Shown: positions 53,715 to 62,343 of the stretch, piece after piece | Layout of the letters: the number at the start of each line of letters is the position of its first letter | How positions within the stretch are numbered: position 1 is the first letter of the stretch | Assembly (NCBI RefSeq): GCF_015709455.1 | Contig: NZ_JADNQW010000007.1 | Coordinates: 87,544-151,543 of the forward strand | From: Methylosinus sp. H3A | GTDB taxonomy: Bacteria > Pseudomonadota > Alphaproteobacteria > Rhizobiales > Beijerinckiaceae | Length of the DNA stretch: 64,000 nucleotides | Direction: 5' to 3' | Notes under the pieces: model-generated | What the model was told of the DNA's origin: nothing | What the model saw: only the letters and a program-made list of their open reading frames with translations | Database searches by the model: none | Translations under genes and position numbers: made by a program

Positions 53715-54047
53715 TCCCTCACGTCCTCGCTGACTTAGATTGCTCCACTGCGTTCGAGACACTTAAGGCATCACGGTCCCTGCACAAAGTTTAGTTGAAC
53801 GGGCGTCGCGCGGAGGGGAGGAGGCGGGGCGGTCGGGTAAAGGGCTCGCGCCCAGCCCGTGAAGCGGGCGGCTCGAAAGACGAGGAAACCGTCTCCGTAA
53901 CCGGCCTGTTCGCGAGAGTGCTCCCAAAAGCCCCCGATTCGAACCATGACGGGCCCTCCCGCTCCGATTCGCCCGCCGCCTCATCGGCTAGTCGCGCCCC
54001 GTGCGGGCGCGTGGATCGAAACGGACGGCGCGGCGTGCGTCTCGCGA
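53715..54047. other. Intergenic stretch with a lone CRISPR-type repeat
   Basis: About 330 bases without a gene. The only structured feature is the repeat at 53991-54022. No second copy at a spacer-length distance on either side was found. Confidence 0.5.
53991..54022. repeat. Single 32-bp type I-C-like CRISPR repeat
   Basis: The 32 bases begin GTCGCGCCCCGTGCGGGCGC and end GTGGATCGAAAC. The hairpin GCGCCC-N5-GGGCGC and the ending match type I-C repeats, which usually end in GTGGATTGAAAC. No neighbouring repeat or cas gene is visible, so this is an orphan copy and not an array. It abuts the stop of an integrase relic. Confidence 0.75.
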
Positions 54048-54468
54048 TCAGGCCAACCTGGCTGCCCTGCCCCACATGATTTCGCCCTCGTTGTAATAGC
54101 GCGCCGCCTGCTGCACGGAGCGATGCCGCGACTGCTGCATGGCCTCGGGGAGGGGACACCGGCGCGGGCCGCCTCGGTGAGATAGCCGGACCTCAGCCCA
54201 TGCGCCGAGTATCTCCCGGATCGAGTCCCGCGACGGAGCAGCGGCTCTTGATCATCACATTGACGCTCTGCGGATCGAGCGCGGCGGCGCCGATGTTCCC
54301 CCATTTGTCGATCGGCCGAAACAGCGGGCCGGCGTCGATTTTCGCCAAGGCCAACCACGCGCGCAACGCTCCGACCGGCCGGCCGACAACCAGCACGCTC
54401 TCCCCGGCGTCGGCCGAGGACGTTTTCGTGCGACGCAATCGGATCGCCATGACGGGAAGCTGTTCGCC
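54048..54468 (-). pseudogene. Tyrosine recombinase/integrase C-terminal relic
   Basis: Three frames are needed. The first gives LPVMAIRLRRTKTSSADAGE and GALRAWLALAKIDAGPLFRP. The second gives YSAHGLRSGYLTEAAR with the HGLR box (His-x-x-Arg). The third gives PEAMQQSRHRSVQQAARYYN with the catalytic Tyr. This is the catalytic half of a phage-type integrase with at least two frameshifts and no N terminus. It is cut at about 54470 by the IS6 end. Confidence 0.8.
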
Positions 54469-54472
54469 CGTC

Positions 54473-54556
54473 GATCTGGACCTCGGTGCTTGCCGCCTGA
54501 TCCAAAGAACGCCCGAACCCAACTTCATCGCCGTTCGTGAAATTTGCAGCACAGCC
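54473..54556 (-). repeat. IS6-type end, left copy of an 84-bp inverted repeat
   Basis: This 84-base stretch matches the reverse complement of 57602-57685 at 82 of 84 positions. Its tip (read on the minus strand GGCTGTGCTGCAAA) resembles the IS6 terminal repeat GGCTCTGTTGCAAA. The tip faces right, toward the glycan module. Confidence 0.85.
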
Positions 54557-54825
54557 TTCCAGGGAGCCTTACGGATACGAACGGATAGATTTGTCGACAC
54601 TCCAAGCGCTATGTCACCCCCGTGCCGAAGGCCACGCCTTTCGATCCTCCGTGGGCCGAGTGCTGATCACCCGTAATGCGGTAGCGTGGCAAAGCCGGAC
54701 ACTAACTCGATATGAACACCGTGTCATCCGCTTTGGCGTATCGCTCCTGTCACCTGCGACCGATGACGAGGGGCGCCTTTTTCTATTGATGTTTCTCTCG
54801 AGTCACTATGAATGGACGCTGTACG
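54557..54825. other. Leader of the IS6-bounded glycan module
   Basis: About 270 bases with no gene that I can support, between the left IS6 tip and the dehydrogenase relic. Confidence 0.4.
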
Positions 54826-55110
54826 ATGAACGCTCTCCGCGATCTCGAAATAGCTGTCATCGGTCTCGGCGATGTGGGGCTGCCGCTCGCCGTCGAATTC
54901 GCCAAGAAACGCGATGTGCTTGGGTTCGATATCAATGCATAGCGCATATCGGAGCCTGTCACGGGGCGCTACTCGCCGCTCGACGTCGACGACATGGAAT
55001 TGCGAGGGGCAGGCAAGCTTCGATTCACGGCAAATCAATCCGACATCGCCCACTGCAACGTCTATATCATCGCGGCTCCTTCGCCGATCGAGCGACTCGG
55101 TGGTCGAGGG
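54826..55110 (+). pseudogene. UDP-sugar dehydrogenase relic (Vi/WecC-like)
   Basis: From ATG 54826 the frame reads RDLEIAVIGLGDVGLPLAVE, the Rossmann start of UDP-N-acetyl-hexosamine or UDP-glucose dehydrogenases, and FAKKRDVLGFDINA. It then meets a TAG stop at 54940. Beyond it, the same frame continues RYSPLDVDDMELRGAGKLRF and CNVYIIAAPSPIE before similarity ends. The gene has lost most of its length. It would have supplied a uronic-acid sugar for a capsule or O antigen. Confidence 0.8.
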
Positions 55111-55323
55111 CTTCAATGCGCCAGAGCGCGACGGGCCCGAGATTGCCGACGCCATCCAGAAAAGCGCCGGCGACACGCCGGTTCGCGCCGCAATGTCGAG
55201 CGCAGCGCCAGCCACGGCTGCCGCTACAGTGACGAGGCCTGAGGAGCGCCTCGTCATCGTCGCCAAAGAATTGCTCGGAGCCGATAGGCGGTCCAGCTCA
55301 TGCGGCGGTCGTGGGAGGTAGGC

Positions 55324-56649
55324 ATGGGACTCGTTGCATCAGAAATAGGCATCGTGACGATCGTCCTGCTCATGGCAATCTTTGTCGCTTCCGCGGGAAG
55401 GTTCGCACTAGGAGCAATGTGCCTACCGAGCATGATGGCGCTGACCGCCATTACCTATTTCTTCGTCATGCCAGCTATCTCACTCTCGGGAAACAACGAA
55501 TCCCACTTCGGGATGACCCTCACAACGCTTGAATGGCCGCATTTCGCAGTCCTATTGTATGCGTTGGGAGCTTACGCGGCCTGCGTAGCTGGACGCGGCG
55601 ACCTAGCCGTCGATCCGGCGCAGCTTCGATTGGTCGAGCGTCGGTCGAGTGATGCGGCTTTCTGGCTTCTCGCAGCGTCGGCGGCTGCAGGCATTGCAGT
55701 CACCGTGGCCTTGGGACGCCTCAACCTCATGGCGGACGAAAATTATTCGGCGTCCATCGCGGCGGAGGTGAGCGACTTTTCCTTTCTCAACATGTCCTTC
55801 ACGATGCTGTTGCCGCTCACGCTCGTCGTTCTCATTCGGGAGAATTTCAACGCGCGGTCACTTGTTGTCCTGGTAGTCGTCTGCCTGATACTGCTGACAA
55901 CGGGCTTCCGAACCCGGTTGATCCTCCTGGGCTACACCGTGGCCGCGAGCTTCCTGCTCATGCGCCGTATCAAGATCAGGGTGAGTTACATTGTCGTCGG
56001 GACAATTGTCGGGATCCTCGGCGGCAACGCCATGGGCCAGGCCAGGACCTACGGCCAAGGCGTCGACCTCGCTAAGCTCGATGGCATGAGCTGGACGGAC
56101 ATCCTGTTTTCGTTTGGCGGAGAGGTCGGGGCGCTCTATGCGTTTTCGTTCACCGCCTCCAACCCGTTGCCCGAGCTCGTTCTCGGCAAGCCGTGGATCG
56201 TGGGACTGGCGCGTCTCATTCCGAGTTTCATCTGGAAGGACAAGCCTGGGCCAGATTATCTAGCCCACTATTTGGGTGGCTTCAGCACCGAGGGTGTCGA
56301 ACAGGCCGGCGTCGCCGCGCCGCAGCATGTGGAAATGTTGCTGCAGTTCGGCTGGGTTGGACTGCCCATATTGGCATTCTTGTATTTCTGTCTGGCCATC
56401 CATCTCGTCCGTCGCCTCAACCGCCTGGGACGGGAAGCCCGCATCGCCGGGTGCGCGCTCGTCCCTGTATTCTTCGGCTTCTACATGCAGACGCGGGGCT
56501 ATTTCTTCCAGATTTTGGCGGATGGACTGTTTACCTTCGGTCCATTGTTCCTCATGCATCTAGGGGACAAGCGGCCACTCGATCGGCAAATCGCCCCCGC
56601 TTCAAGAACATCCCGTTCATCGAGCGCCTCTGAACGCTGCAGATCGTGA
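55324..56649 (+). CDS. Wzy-like polysaccharide polymerase membrane protein
   Basis: The 441-residue product has 10 or more hydrophobic helices (VTIVLLMAIFVASAGRFALG, PLTLVVLIRENFNARSLVVL, ILLGYTVAASFLLMRRIKIR, YIVVGTIVGILGGNAMG) and a loop with LIPSFIWKDKPGPDYLAHYL. It fits oligosaccharide-repeat/O-antigen polymerases; the family assignment is by topology. The C-terminal 30 residues are Ser/Arg-rich and may be an addition caused by the adjoining ISL3 relic. It lies within the IS6-bounded module. Confidence 0.7.
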   Translation: MGLVASEIGIVTIVLLMAIFVASAGRFALGAMCLPSMMALTAITYFFVMPAISLSGNNESHFGMTLTTLEWPHFAVLLYALGAYAACVAGRGDLAVDPAQLRLVERRSSDAAFWLLAASAAAGIAVTVALGRLNLMADENYSASIAAEVSDFSFLNMSFTMLLPLTLVVLIRENFNARSLVVLVVVCLILLTTGFRTRLILLGYTVAASFLLMRRIKIRVSYIVVGTIVGILGGNAMGQARTYGQGVDLAKLDGMSWTDILFSFGGEVGALYAFSFTASNPLPELVLGKPWIVGLARLIPSFIWKDKPGPDYLAHYLGGFSTEGVEQAGVAAPQHVEMLLQFGWVGLPILAFLYFCLAIHLVRRLNRLGREARIAGCALVPVFFGFYMQTRGYFFQILADGLFTFGPLFLMHLGDKRPLDRQIAPASRTSRSSSASERCRS

Positions 56650-56869
56650 GCCGGCGATCGCCGAAGCATGGCTGGCGCGCCGAGGCAGCTACGCCATCGC
56701 AGCGCGACGGGCTCTGCCTCACGCGCTTCAGGTCGCTGATCGTCGACATTTGATGGAGAACGCCAGTCAGGCGTTCCTCGGAGCCGTACGCAAGTCGATG
56801 CGCCATATCCAGACCGCCGTCGGCGCGGCGACGATCGAGCTGGCGGTGGAGGGATCTCGATGGCTCTGA
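56642..56869 (+). pseudogene. ISL3-family transposase fragment
   Basis: The frame reads EAWLARRGSYAIAARRALPH, then LQVADRRHLMENASQAFLGA and VRKSMRHIQTAVGAATIELA, a block typical of ISL3 transposases (ADRWHL...AFL..VRKSMR). Only about 75 residues remain and the frame stops at 56867-56869. It overlaps the end of the polymerase gene and the start of the methyltransferase gene, whose GGAGGG ribosome-binding site lies in it. Confidence 0.65.
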
Positions 56870-57570
56870 TCCACAGGATCGACCAGACTTTCTATCTGGG
56901 ATATGTGCGCAACTGGGACGACATTATGTTCCGGCGGCGCATCCTGGAAGCGCTGTCGGCCGATTCCGAGATCCTCGATCTGGGAGCCGGGGCGGGCATC
57001 GTCGAGGCGATGAACTTCCAGGGGATTGCTCGCCGGGTGTGCGGTGTGGACCTCGATCCTCGTGTCGAATCCAACCCATATCTCGACGAGGGGCGTTCGG
57101 CCGACGCCGGCAAGATTCCCTATCCCGACGCGACGTTCGATCTCGTCTTCTCGGACAATGTCATGGAGCATCTCGACGAACCCGAAACCGTCTTCGCCGA
57201 AGCGTTTCGTGTGCTGAAATCGGGCGGTCGCTTGCTGTTCAAAACGCCGAACCGCAATCATTACATGGCGCTCATCGCGCGCCTTACGCCGCATCGATTT
57301 CACCAATGGTTCAACAAGCGCCGTGGGCGCGAAGAACTCGACACCTTTCCGACGTTCTACCGCGCCAATTCCGGCAGCCAAGTGCGGCGGCTCGCATCGG
57401 CCGCTGGGTTTGCGGTCGAGCGCATCGAACTGATCGAGGGCCGCCCGGAATATCTCCGCATCTCGACTCCCACCTATCTGGTGGGGCTGGCCTACGAGCG
57501 CACCGTCAATTTCACCGATCGTTTTTCGGGCCTGCGCATCGTGATGATCGCGTCGCTACGTAAACCCTGA
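56860..57570 (+). CDS. Class I SAM-dependent methyltransferase
   Basis: The 236-residue product has motif I (SEILDLGAGAGIVEAMNFQG), motif II region (VCGVDLDPRVESNPYLDEG), motif III/IV (FDLVFSDNVMEHLDEPETVF) and LKSGGRLLFKTPNRNHYMAL, as in Methyltransf_11/23 enzymes. The C-terminal part may bind a sugar or lipid acceptor. It is the last gene of the IS6-bounded module and probably methylates a glycan. Confidence 0.85.
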   Translation: MALIHRIDQTFYLGYVRNWDDIMFRRRILEALSADSEILDLGAGAGIVEAMNFQGIARRVCGVDLDPRVESNPYLDEGRSADAGKIPYPDATFDLVFSDNVMEHLDEPETVFAEAFRVLKSGGRLLFKTPNRNHYMALIARLTPHRFHQWFNKRRGREELDTFPTFYRANSGSQVRRLASAAGFAVERIELIEGRPEYLRISTPTYLVGLAYERTVNFTDRFSGLRIVMIASLRKP

Positions 57571-57601
57571 TTCATGACGCCGCCAGCCAAGTCGGGAAAC
57601 G

Positions 57602-57685
57602 GGCTGTGGTGCAAATTTCACGAACGGCGATGAAGTTGGGTTCGGGCGTTCTTTGGATCAGGCGGCAAGCACGGAGGTCCAGATC
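57602..57685 (+). repeat. IS6-type end, right copy of the 84-bp inverted repeat
   Basis: It starts GGCTGTGGTGCAAATTTCAC, 12 of 14 matches to the IS6 terminal repeat. It is the reverse complement of 54473-54556 with two mismatches. The tip faces left, toward the glycan module, so the module is bracketed by two outward-lying IS6 ends. Confidence 0.85.
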
Positions 57686-57689
57686 GCCG

Positions 57690-57786
57690 GCGCTGTCTTG
57701 CCAGTCGTACAAAATTTGCTCAGCGCGAATTGACCTTTCCTGATTCGATGCATCGGCTCGATCCCGGCGATCGTGACGTAGGCCAC
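57690..57786 (-). pseudogene. IS6-family transposase C-terminal relic
   Basis: The minus strand reads YVTIAGIEPMHRIRKGQFAL, the C-terminal signature of IS6-type transposases (TIxGxExMHxIRKGQ). It continues into the IS end at 57602. Nothing more of this gene is seen to the left; the central part may be the relic at 59381-59548, on the same strand. Confidence 0.75.
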
Positions 57787-57956
57787 TAGCGGAATGGGAC
57801 TCGGATGCGGGCGCGCTATTCTCCTGGTCGATCATCCTGGTCGCGGCTTGCTGCGAAATTCGCGACGAAAGGGACGGTCACGACCGGCGCCGCCAGACAC
57901 AGGGCGACGAGCCGCTCCGCTTCCGAGATCGCAAAATGGCGCTTGCGCCGTACCTT

Positions 57957-57974
57957 GGGTCATAGATTAGACCC
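57957..57974. promoter_or_regulatory. Dyad GGGTC-N8-GACCC upstream of the MerR gene
   Basis: A perfect inverted repeat lies 24 bases before the merR-type ATG. Its place fits autoregulation by the MerR protein, but the -35/-10 boxes are not clear. Confidence 0.45.
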
Positions 57975-57997
57975 TGGGGAGCAGGAGGGCTTGTCTG

Positions 57998-59086
57998 GTG
58001 AAAGAGTCGAGACGGAAGGACACATTGCTTACCGCGGCGGAATGCGCAGAGCGCATCGGCGTCACGGTCCGCGGCCTCAGAACCTATGAGCAACGCGGCC
58101 TTCTGACGCCGCGCCGTTCAACGAAGGGCTGGAGGCTTTACGGGGTAAAGGAAATCGCCCGCCTTCACGAGGTGCTCGCTCTGAAGCGCTTCGGCCTCAG
58201 CCTGTCGCGCATCGCCGCGCTGCTCGACGGCCGCGCGGTCGATCTCGAACGGACTCTGGGGATGCAGCAATCGACGCTCACGGAGCAACGCGAGCGCATC
58301 GACGAGAGGCTGGCGCTGGTCAACGCCGCCCGAACGAAACTCTCCGCCGGCAGGACGCTCTCGCTCGATGAGCTCATTACACTCGCAAAGGAGACGAAAA
58401 TGACGCAGACATCGCTCGACCTGATCGCGCAGCGCCGCTACGAGCAGGCGCGCCCGCGCAAGATGACCCCCATCGATCCCGAGGTCTACGACCGCTACGT
58501 GGGCGTTTACCGTTTCGAGGCCGTCGGACTTACGATAACGATCACGCGCGACGAGAAACGGCTCTTCGAGCAGGTGACCGGACAGGCCAGCTATGAGATT
58601 TTTCCAGAGAGCGAGACAGAGTTCTTTCTGAAGGTCGTCCCGGCTCAGATCGTGTTCTCCATCGACCGCAACCGAACAGCGAACGCGCTGACGAACCACC
58701 AGAACGGTATCGAATTAGTGGCGAGACGGATCGACGAATCGGAGGTCGAGCGTGCAGCCGACGAGCTGACCCGCAGAATCCACGACAATCGGCCGCAGCC
58801 AGACAGCGGAGTGGCGATCCGCCGAGCGATCGATGAATCTCAGCGTGGAGAGATCGACTGCGCGCGCATGACAGAGCCGCTCGCCACATTGGCGCTCGAG
58901 CGAGCGGAGGCGATCGCGGCCGAGCTCGCCGGTAAAGGTGAATTGCGGGACGTTCGTTTCGACGGCGTCGGCCTGAACGGCTGGGACGTCTATCGTGCGC
59001 AATTCGAAAAAGGCGCGACCGAATGGCGCATCGACCTGGCGCTCGACGGCCGGATCAGGGGCCTTTTCTTCCGCGCGCTGCCCTGA
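57998..59086 (+). CDS. MerR-family regulator with C-terminal DUF3471-like domain
   Basis: The product has 362 residues. The N-terminal winged helix (LTAAECAERIGVTVRGLRTY, QRGLLTPRRSTKGWRLYGVK) and dimer helix are of MerR type. No Cys cluster for metal sensing is present. Residues ~160-235 (DRYVGVYRFEAVGLTITITR, LFEQVTGQASYEIFPESETE) resemble the DUF3471 region found at the C terminus of serine beta-lactamase-like proteins. The last part (DGVGLNGWDVYRAQFEKGAT) is a similar small beta fold. The fusion suggests sensing of a small ligand. The start at 57998 is ATG behind a GGGCTTGTC stretch. Confidence 0.8.
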   Translation: MKESRRKDTLLTAAECAERIGVTVRGLRTYEQRGLLTPRRSTKGWRLYGVKEIARLHEVLALKRFGLSLSRIAALLDGRAVDLERTLGMQQSTLTEQRERIDERLALVNAARTKLSAGRTLSLDELITLAKETKMTQTSLDLIAQRRYEQARPRKMTPIDPEVYDRYVGVYRFEAVGLTITITRDEKRLFEQVTGQASYEIFPESETEFFLKVVPAQIVFSIDRNRTANALTNHQNGIELVARRIDESEVERAADELTRRIHDNRPQPDSGVAIRRAIDESQRGEIDCARMTEPLATLALERAEAIAAELAGKGELRDVRFDGVGLNGWDVYRAQFEKGATEWRIDLALDGRIRGLFFRALP

Positions 59087-59797
59087 GAGCCTCCCGAATC
59101 ATCGGTCTGCGCCGCGGCGGCGGGCGAATGCGTTGCGACGATGGCGGCGCGGCAGGCGGTTGTGACCGCGCCGGCGCGCCGCCCGGCGTAATCGCAGCCG
59201 GCCGCGAAAATCTTTTCGGCAAATATTTAGACGCGTCCATCGTCGCCGCTGGAAAACCACGGCGCACCGATCCACGCGTCGGTCTTTCGGCTGCAACGAC
59301 GGTCGGCTCGACCGCGATAGGCGTGTCGGGATCATGTCGGCGCATGGTGGGATCGTAACCAATAACGGCGCTTTGGCATGTCAATTCAGGAGATATCCGT
59401 CGAGCGTGATTTTGCGCGGTAGGCGTCCTTGGCTCGCGAACGCACGACGGAAAAACGCTTTGGCGGCCGCGACATCTCGCTTCGCGCGCAGCAAAAAGTC
59501 CACCGTCTTTCCCGCCTTGTCGACGGCGCGCACCAGAACCAATGTGACAACGCCTGCAAAATGCCGTGGCTGAACCCTGGAGCAACAGACAGAGGGTCAG
59601 ATCAATCGGTTGAGAACGCTCGAGCGCTCTACGTACGGATGCGCTCGCCGATGTGCTGGCCCGCATCGCCGATCACAAGATCTCAGATCTCGCCGCCTGC
59701 CGCCATGGCGCTGGGCCACCGATCGGCAAGCCAAAAAGCTCGCCGCCCGATGTGCCTCGCCGGAGGCCTACGAAGAGCCGACAGTGCAGGTCTGATC
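59087..59797. other. Intergenic stretch with transposase relics
   Basis: About 710 bases. The left 290 bases hold nothing recognisable. The centre carries the IS6 relic (59381-59548). At 59650-59740 short plus-strand pieces (DVLARIADHKISDLAA, PPWRWATDRQAKKLAA) resemble the end of IS66-type transposases, but only with a frameshift. Confidence 0.45.
59381..59548 (-). pseudogene. IS6-family transposase relic (central part)
   Basis: The minus strand reads LVLVRAVDKAGKTVDFLLRA, then KRDVAAAKAFFRRAFASQGR and LPRKITLDGYLLN. This is the conserved centre of IS6-family transposases (YRAVDxxGxTVDFLL). It ends in TGA at 59381-59383 where the gene should continue. Confidence 0.8.
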
Positions 59798-61108
59798 TCA
59801 GAAATGCCAGAGCCGATCGCCGATCTTCGTAAGCGCCACGAGGCTCGTCGAGCAGCGACCAGCCGTCAGGAACAATTCGGCCAAAGGTCTTATCCAGGGT
59901 CGCGGCTCCCGTCTTTTCGCCCGGACTCGCCGCTTGCTGCTGCGCTTCACGCTCGTCGATAAATGTTCGAACCGGTCCAGGCCGAGGCAAGCGCGAATTG
60001 AATCCGCCCGCGTCTCTAGTCGCTTTTCGATATAACGCGCGAGGCTCTCGAACTGCTGAAAGTCTGGATGGTCCACATAGGATTTTTGCAGGCAAACGAG
60101 AGCCCTGACATAGCGGTCCGCGCCGACGCGCTCCGCGAGCTCATCCACATGGTCGATCAGACGATCCACGACCGCGCGCCAGGCGAAATACTCGGCCCTG
60201 AAAGCCTTGAAGGGCGCAGCGCTATGGACTCCGCAGAGTTCCGCATGGCTCGCGAATCCGTTTCCGCCGTGAATTCGATAAATGGTGAGGGGCGCATCGA
60301 TGAGCGCGGCGCCGTTCAGAAGCCGCACGCCTTTGTTCAGATAAGTATCCCCGTGGAATCGAAGATCCATGAGAGGACCATCGCCGAGAAGCAATGTCAG
60401 GGCGTCTCGCCTGAAGCAATTCCCCGACGTCGGCGCATAGACCCAATCCTCCGAACTGAGCGGGTCCACGAAATGCACGCGAGATTCGACATCGTCGAGT
60501 GGCGCGTGTTCGAATGGCCAAAGGTCGCACTCGGGAGCGTCGATGCGACGCAGGCGCTCTTTGCGCAGTCCGCGCCCTGCCGCAATGTAATCGCTGAGGG
60601 TGGTCAAGGACGATCTGACAATGCGGCCGTTCGTCGACTGGAACATATCCGACGAGGTGAAACCGACTGCGATCCGTAGCGAGAGATGAACGAAGAGATG
60701 CGTCTCGACGAAGGCCGGGAGAAGTATGTCGTCGGCATCCAGAAAGACGACATATTCGCCGGAGCTCGCCGCGAGGCCCGTTCTGAACGCGGTTGTCTGC
60801 CCCGAATTGTCCTTATGCAATATTATGCGAACATGCGGTTCGTGGTGACGAATGCTCTCCAGGACGACATCGCTATCGTCGGTCGAGGCGTCATCGACGA
60901 TGATGCATTCGATATGCGGATAGGTCTGCGCGAAGACCGAATCGAGCGCTTCGCGCAGGAAACGGCCATAATTATAATTGGTGATGATTATGCTGACCAA
61001 CGGCAAGAGGCCTGCGAGATCGCGGCCGGACGCACGCGGGTTCGCAAGATGGCGCATTTTATTGTCGCCATTTTCTATCTTCTGAAATTGCGAGAAATTT
61101 TCCAACAT
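59798..61108 (-). CDS. GT2-family glycosyltransferase
   Basis: The product has 436 residues (an internal ATG at residue 18 could also serve). The GT-A domain has LVSIIITNYNYGRFLREALD, HIECIIVDDASTDDSD, RTGLAASSGEYVVFLDADD and, in the acceptor part, VYAPTSGNCFRRDALTLLLG. The C-terminal ~150 residues are helical and basic. It is predicted to be a cytoplasmic transferase for surface polysaccharide. It stands next to the IS-rich region that contains the polymerase module. Confidence 0.85.
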   Translation of the reverse strand: MLENFSQFQKIENGDNKMRHLANPRASGRDLAGLLPLVSIIITNYNYGRFLREALDSVFAQTYPHIECIIVDDASTDDSDVVLESIRHHEPHVRIILHKDNSGQTTAFRTGLAASSGEYVVFLDADDILLPAFVETHLFVHLSLRIAVGFTSSDMFQSTNGRIVRSSLTTLSDYIAAGRGLRKERLRRIDAPECDLWPFEHAPLDDVESRVHFVDPLSSEDWVYAPTSGNCFRRDALTLLLGDGPLMDLRFHGDTYLNKGVRLLNGAALIDAPLTIYRIHGGNGFASHAELCGVHSAAPFKAFRAEYFAWRAVVDRLIDHVDELAERVGADRYVRALVCLQKSYVDHPDFQQFESLARYIEKRLETRADSIRACLGLDRFEHLSTSVKRSSKRRVRAKRREPRPWIRPLAELFLTAGRCSTSLVALTKIGDRLWHF

Positions 61109-61178
61109 GACAGACTCTACTCTTCAGATTGACCCGTGCGCCTGCATCGCGTCCCGCATCCATGCGAGCGCGGCGACG

Positions 61179-61553
61179 TCAACGTCGCAAGGTCGGCGAT
61201 CCGGCATTGACCGTCGGCTCGCGGTAAGGGACGGCCGAAATTCCGAAGTTCCGCCCATACTGCTGGCGTATGGCCGGCATGTTGACGACGCCGGTCTTCA
61301 GGTCGGACGATCGAGCGTCTACGGGAGGCGCCTCGATGATCGGGCGGACGCGCTCGACGTCGCGCCTCAGCCGTCGATTGAGGCAGCCGAAAGCCAGATC
61401 GCCGCCGATTTGAACGTCGACGCAGGTTCGAGCCACAGGCGTCGGCGGCGCTCCGCCGCCGACGATGATTTCTCCGTTGGGCGTCGCGACGTCGTTCGCA
61501 TGACACGGCGCGACGAGCGTCATCATCAGGATAGCGACACCGAGACATCTCAT
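61179..61553 (-). CDS. Small secreted protein of unknown function
   Basis: The 124-residue product has a signal peptide (RCLGVAILMMTLVAPCHA) and a short mature part with two Cys residues (ARTCVDVQIGGDLAFGCLNR) likely to form a disulfide, and a Tyr/Gly-rich end (RQQYGRNFGISAVPYREPT). It is not recognised. It lies 49 bases after the lytic transglycosylase gene on the same strand. Confidence 0.6.
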   Translation of the reverse strand: MRCLGVAILMMTLVAPCHANDVATPNGEIIVGGGAPPTPVARTCVDVQIGGDLAFGCLNRRLRRDVERVRPIIEAPPVDARSSDLKTGVVNMPAIRQQYGRNFGISAVPYREPTVNAGSPTLRR

Positions 61554-61602
61554 GTTTCGTCCCTTCGAACGATTGATTTGTAGCCATGGCCGCCTACGGG
61601 CC

Positions 61603-62343
61603 TTACCGCAACCGCACGGCGTTTGCGTTCGCTTGTATGACGATATGATCGAGGCGCGTGTTGATCGCGTCGAAATCGAGCTCGGCGCGGCCAGACGCCG
61701 CGAGGCAATTTCGACGACATCCGGCGACGAGCGCCGAGCGGAGTCGAGACGGCGTCACGTCTCCGAAGGTGGCGATCGGCACGATTCCGGCGACCGGATA
61801 GCCACGCGCCATCAGCTTGGCGCGCACGGCGAGGCAATAATCGACGGAGCGATGCGAAAAGCGCGTCTCTCCATGGCCTGCGCGATATTTCATGACCGCC
61901 GTGCAGAGATCGCCGCCAGCGAGCCGCCAGGCGCCTGCGAGATATTTCACGCCATAGCGAATATTGGTCTCGGGAACGGCGAGCCCTTCCATCCGACCTT
62001 CGAATCCCAGCGCTCGCGCCGTCGAGGGCAGCACTTGCATGAGTCCGATCTCGCCGACCGATCCTATGGCGCCGGGATCGTAGCCGCTCTCGACGGCCAT
62101 GACAGCGTCGGCGATCTCGCCAGGCATTCCGGCGCGACGCGCTTCGTTTTCGGCCAGCGCACGATAGAGCGCTGGCGAGCCCGGCCGCGACGACGCCGCT
62201 TCCGGCGCCTTCGCCGAGCTTCGATCGCTGGTCTCTTCAGCCGCGAGAGGGGAAGCGACCGTGAGCGCGCCGAACATCGCCGCGACGAGCAGGAGAGCCG
62301 CGCGCGCATCGGCTGCGCTCCCATTATGCGTCCCGCCGCTCAA
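61603..62343 (-). CDS. Lytic murein transglycosylase
   Basis: The TTG start at 62343 overlaps the upstream stop (TTGA) and gives a signal peptide (ALLLVAAMFGALTVASPLAA); no in-frame ATG fits as well. The 246-residue protein has an SLT domain with the catalytic Glu in EIADAVMAVESGYDPGAIGS, the motif GEIGLMQVLPSTARALGF, ETNIRYGVKYLAGAWRLAGG and TAVMKYRAGHGETRFS. It cleaves peptidoglycan glycan strands in the periplasm. Coupling to the TonB-C-like gene and the nearby T2SS genes suggests that it opens the wall for an envelope machine. Confidence 0.88.
   Translation of the reverse strand: MSGGTHNGSAADARAALLLVAAMFGALTVASPLAAEETSDRSSAKAPEAASSRPGSPALYRALAENEARRAGMPGEIADAVMAVESGYDPGAIGSVGEIGLMQVLPSTARALGFEGRMEGLAVPETNIRYGVKYLAGAWRLAGGDLCTAVMKYRAGHGETRFSHRSVDYCLAVRAKLMARGYPVAGIVPIATFGDVTPSRLRSALVAGCRRNCLAASGRAELDFDAINTRLDHIVIQANANAVRLR

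Larger units (their letters stand above)
57571..57997. other. Intergenic stretch with IS6 relic and merR upstream region
   Basis: The first part is the IS6 end and transposase C terminus (57602-57786). The second part (57830-57997) is the upstream region of the MerR gene with the dyad at 57957-57974. Confidence 0.5.

Noticed and set aside
53920..53950. Possible tRNA T-arm on the minus strand (GGTTCGAATC)
   Set aside because: The bases flanking the loop do not pair into a T-stem and no acceptor or anticodon arm could be drawn.
53991..54022. CRISPR array
   Set aside because: Only one repeat was found; no second repeat at a normal spacer distance and no cas genes, so it is reported as a repeat.
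59650..59740. IS66 transposase C terminus as a separate feature
   Set aside because: The match is about 30 residues and needs a frameshift, so it is only mentioned in the intergenic entry.
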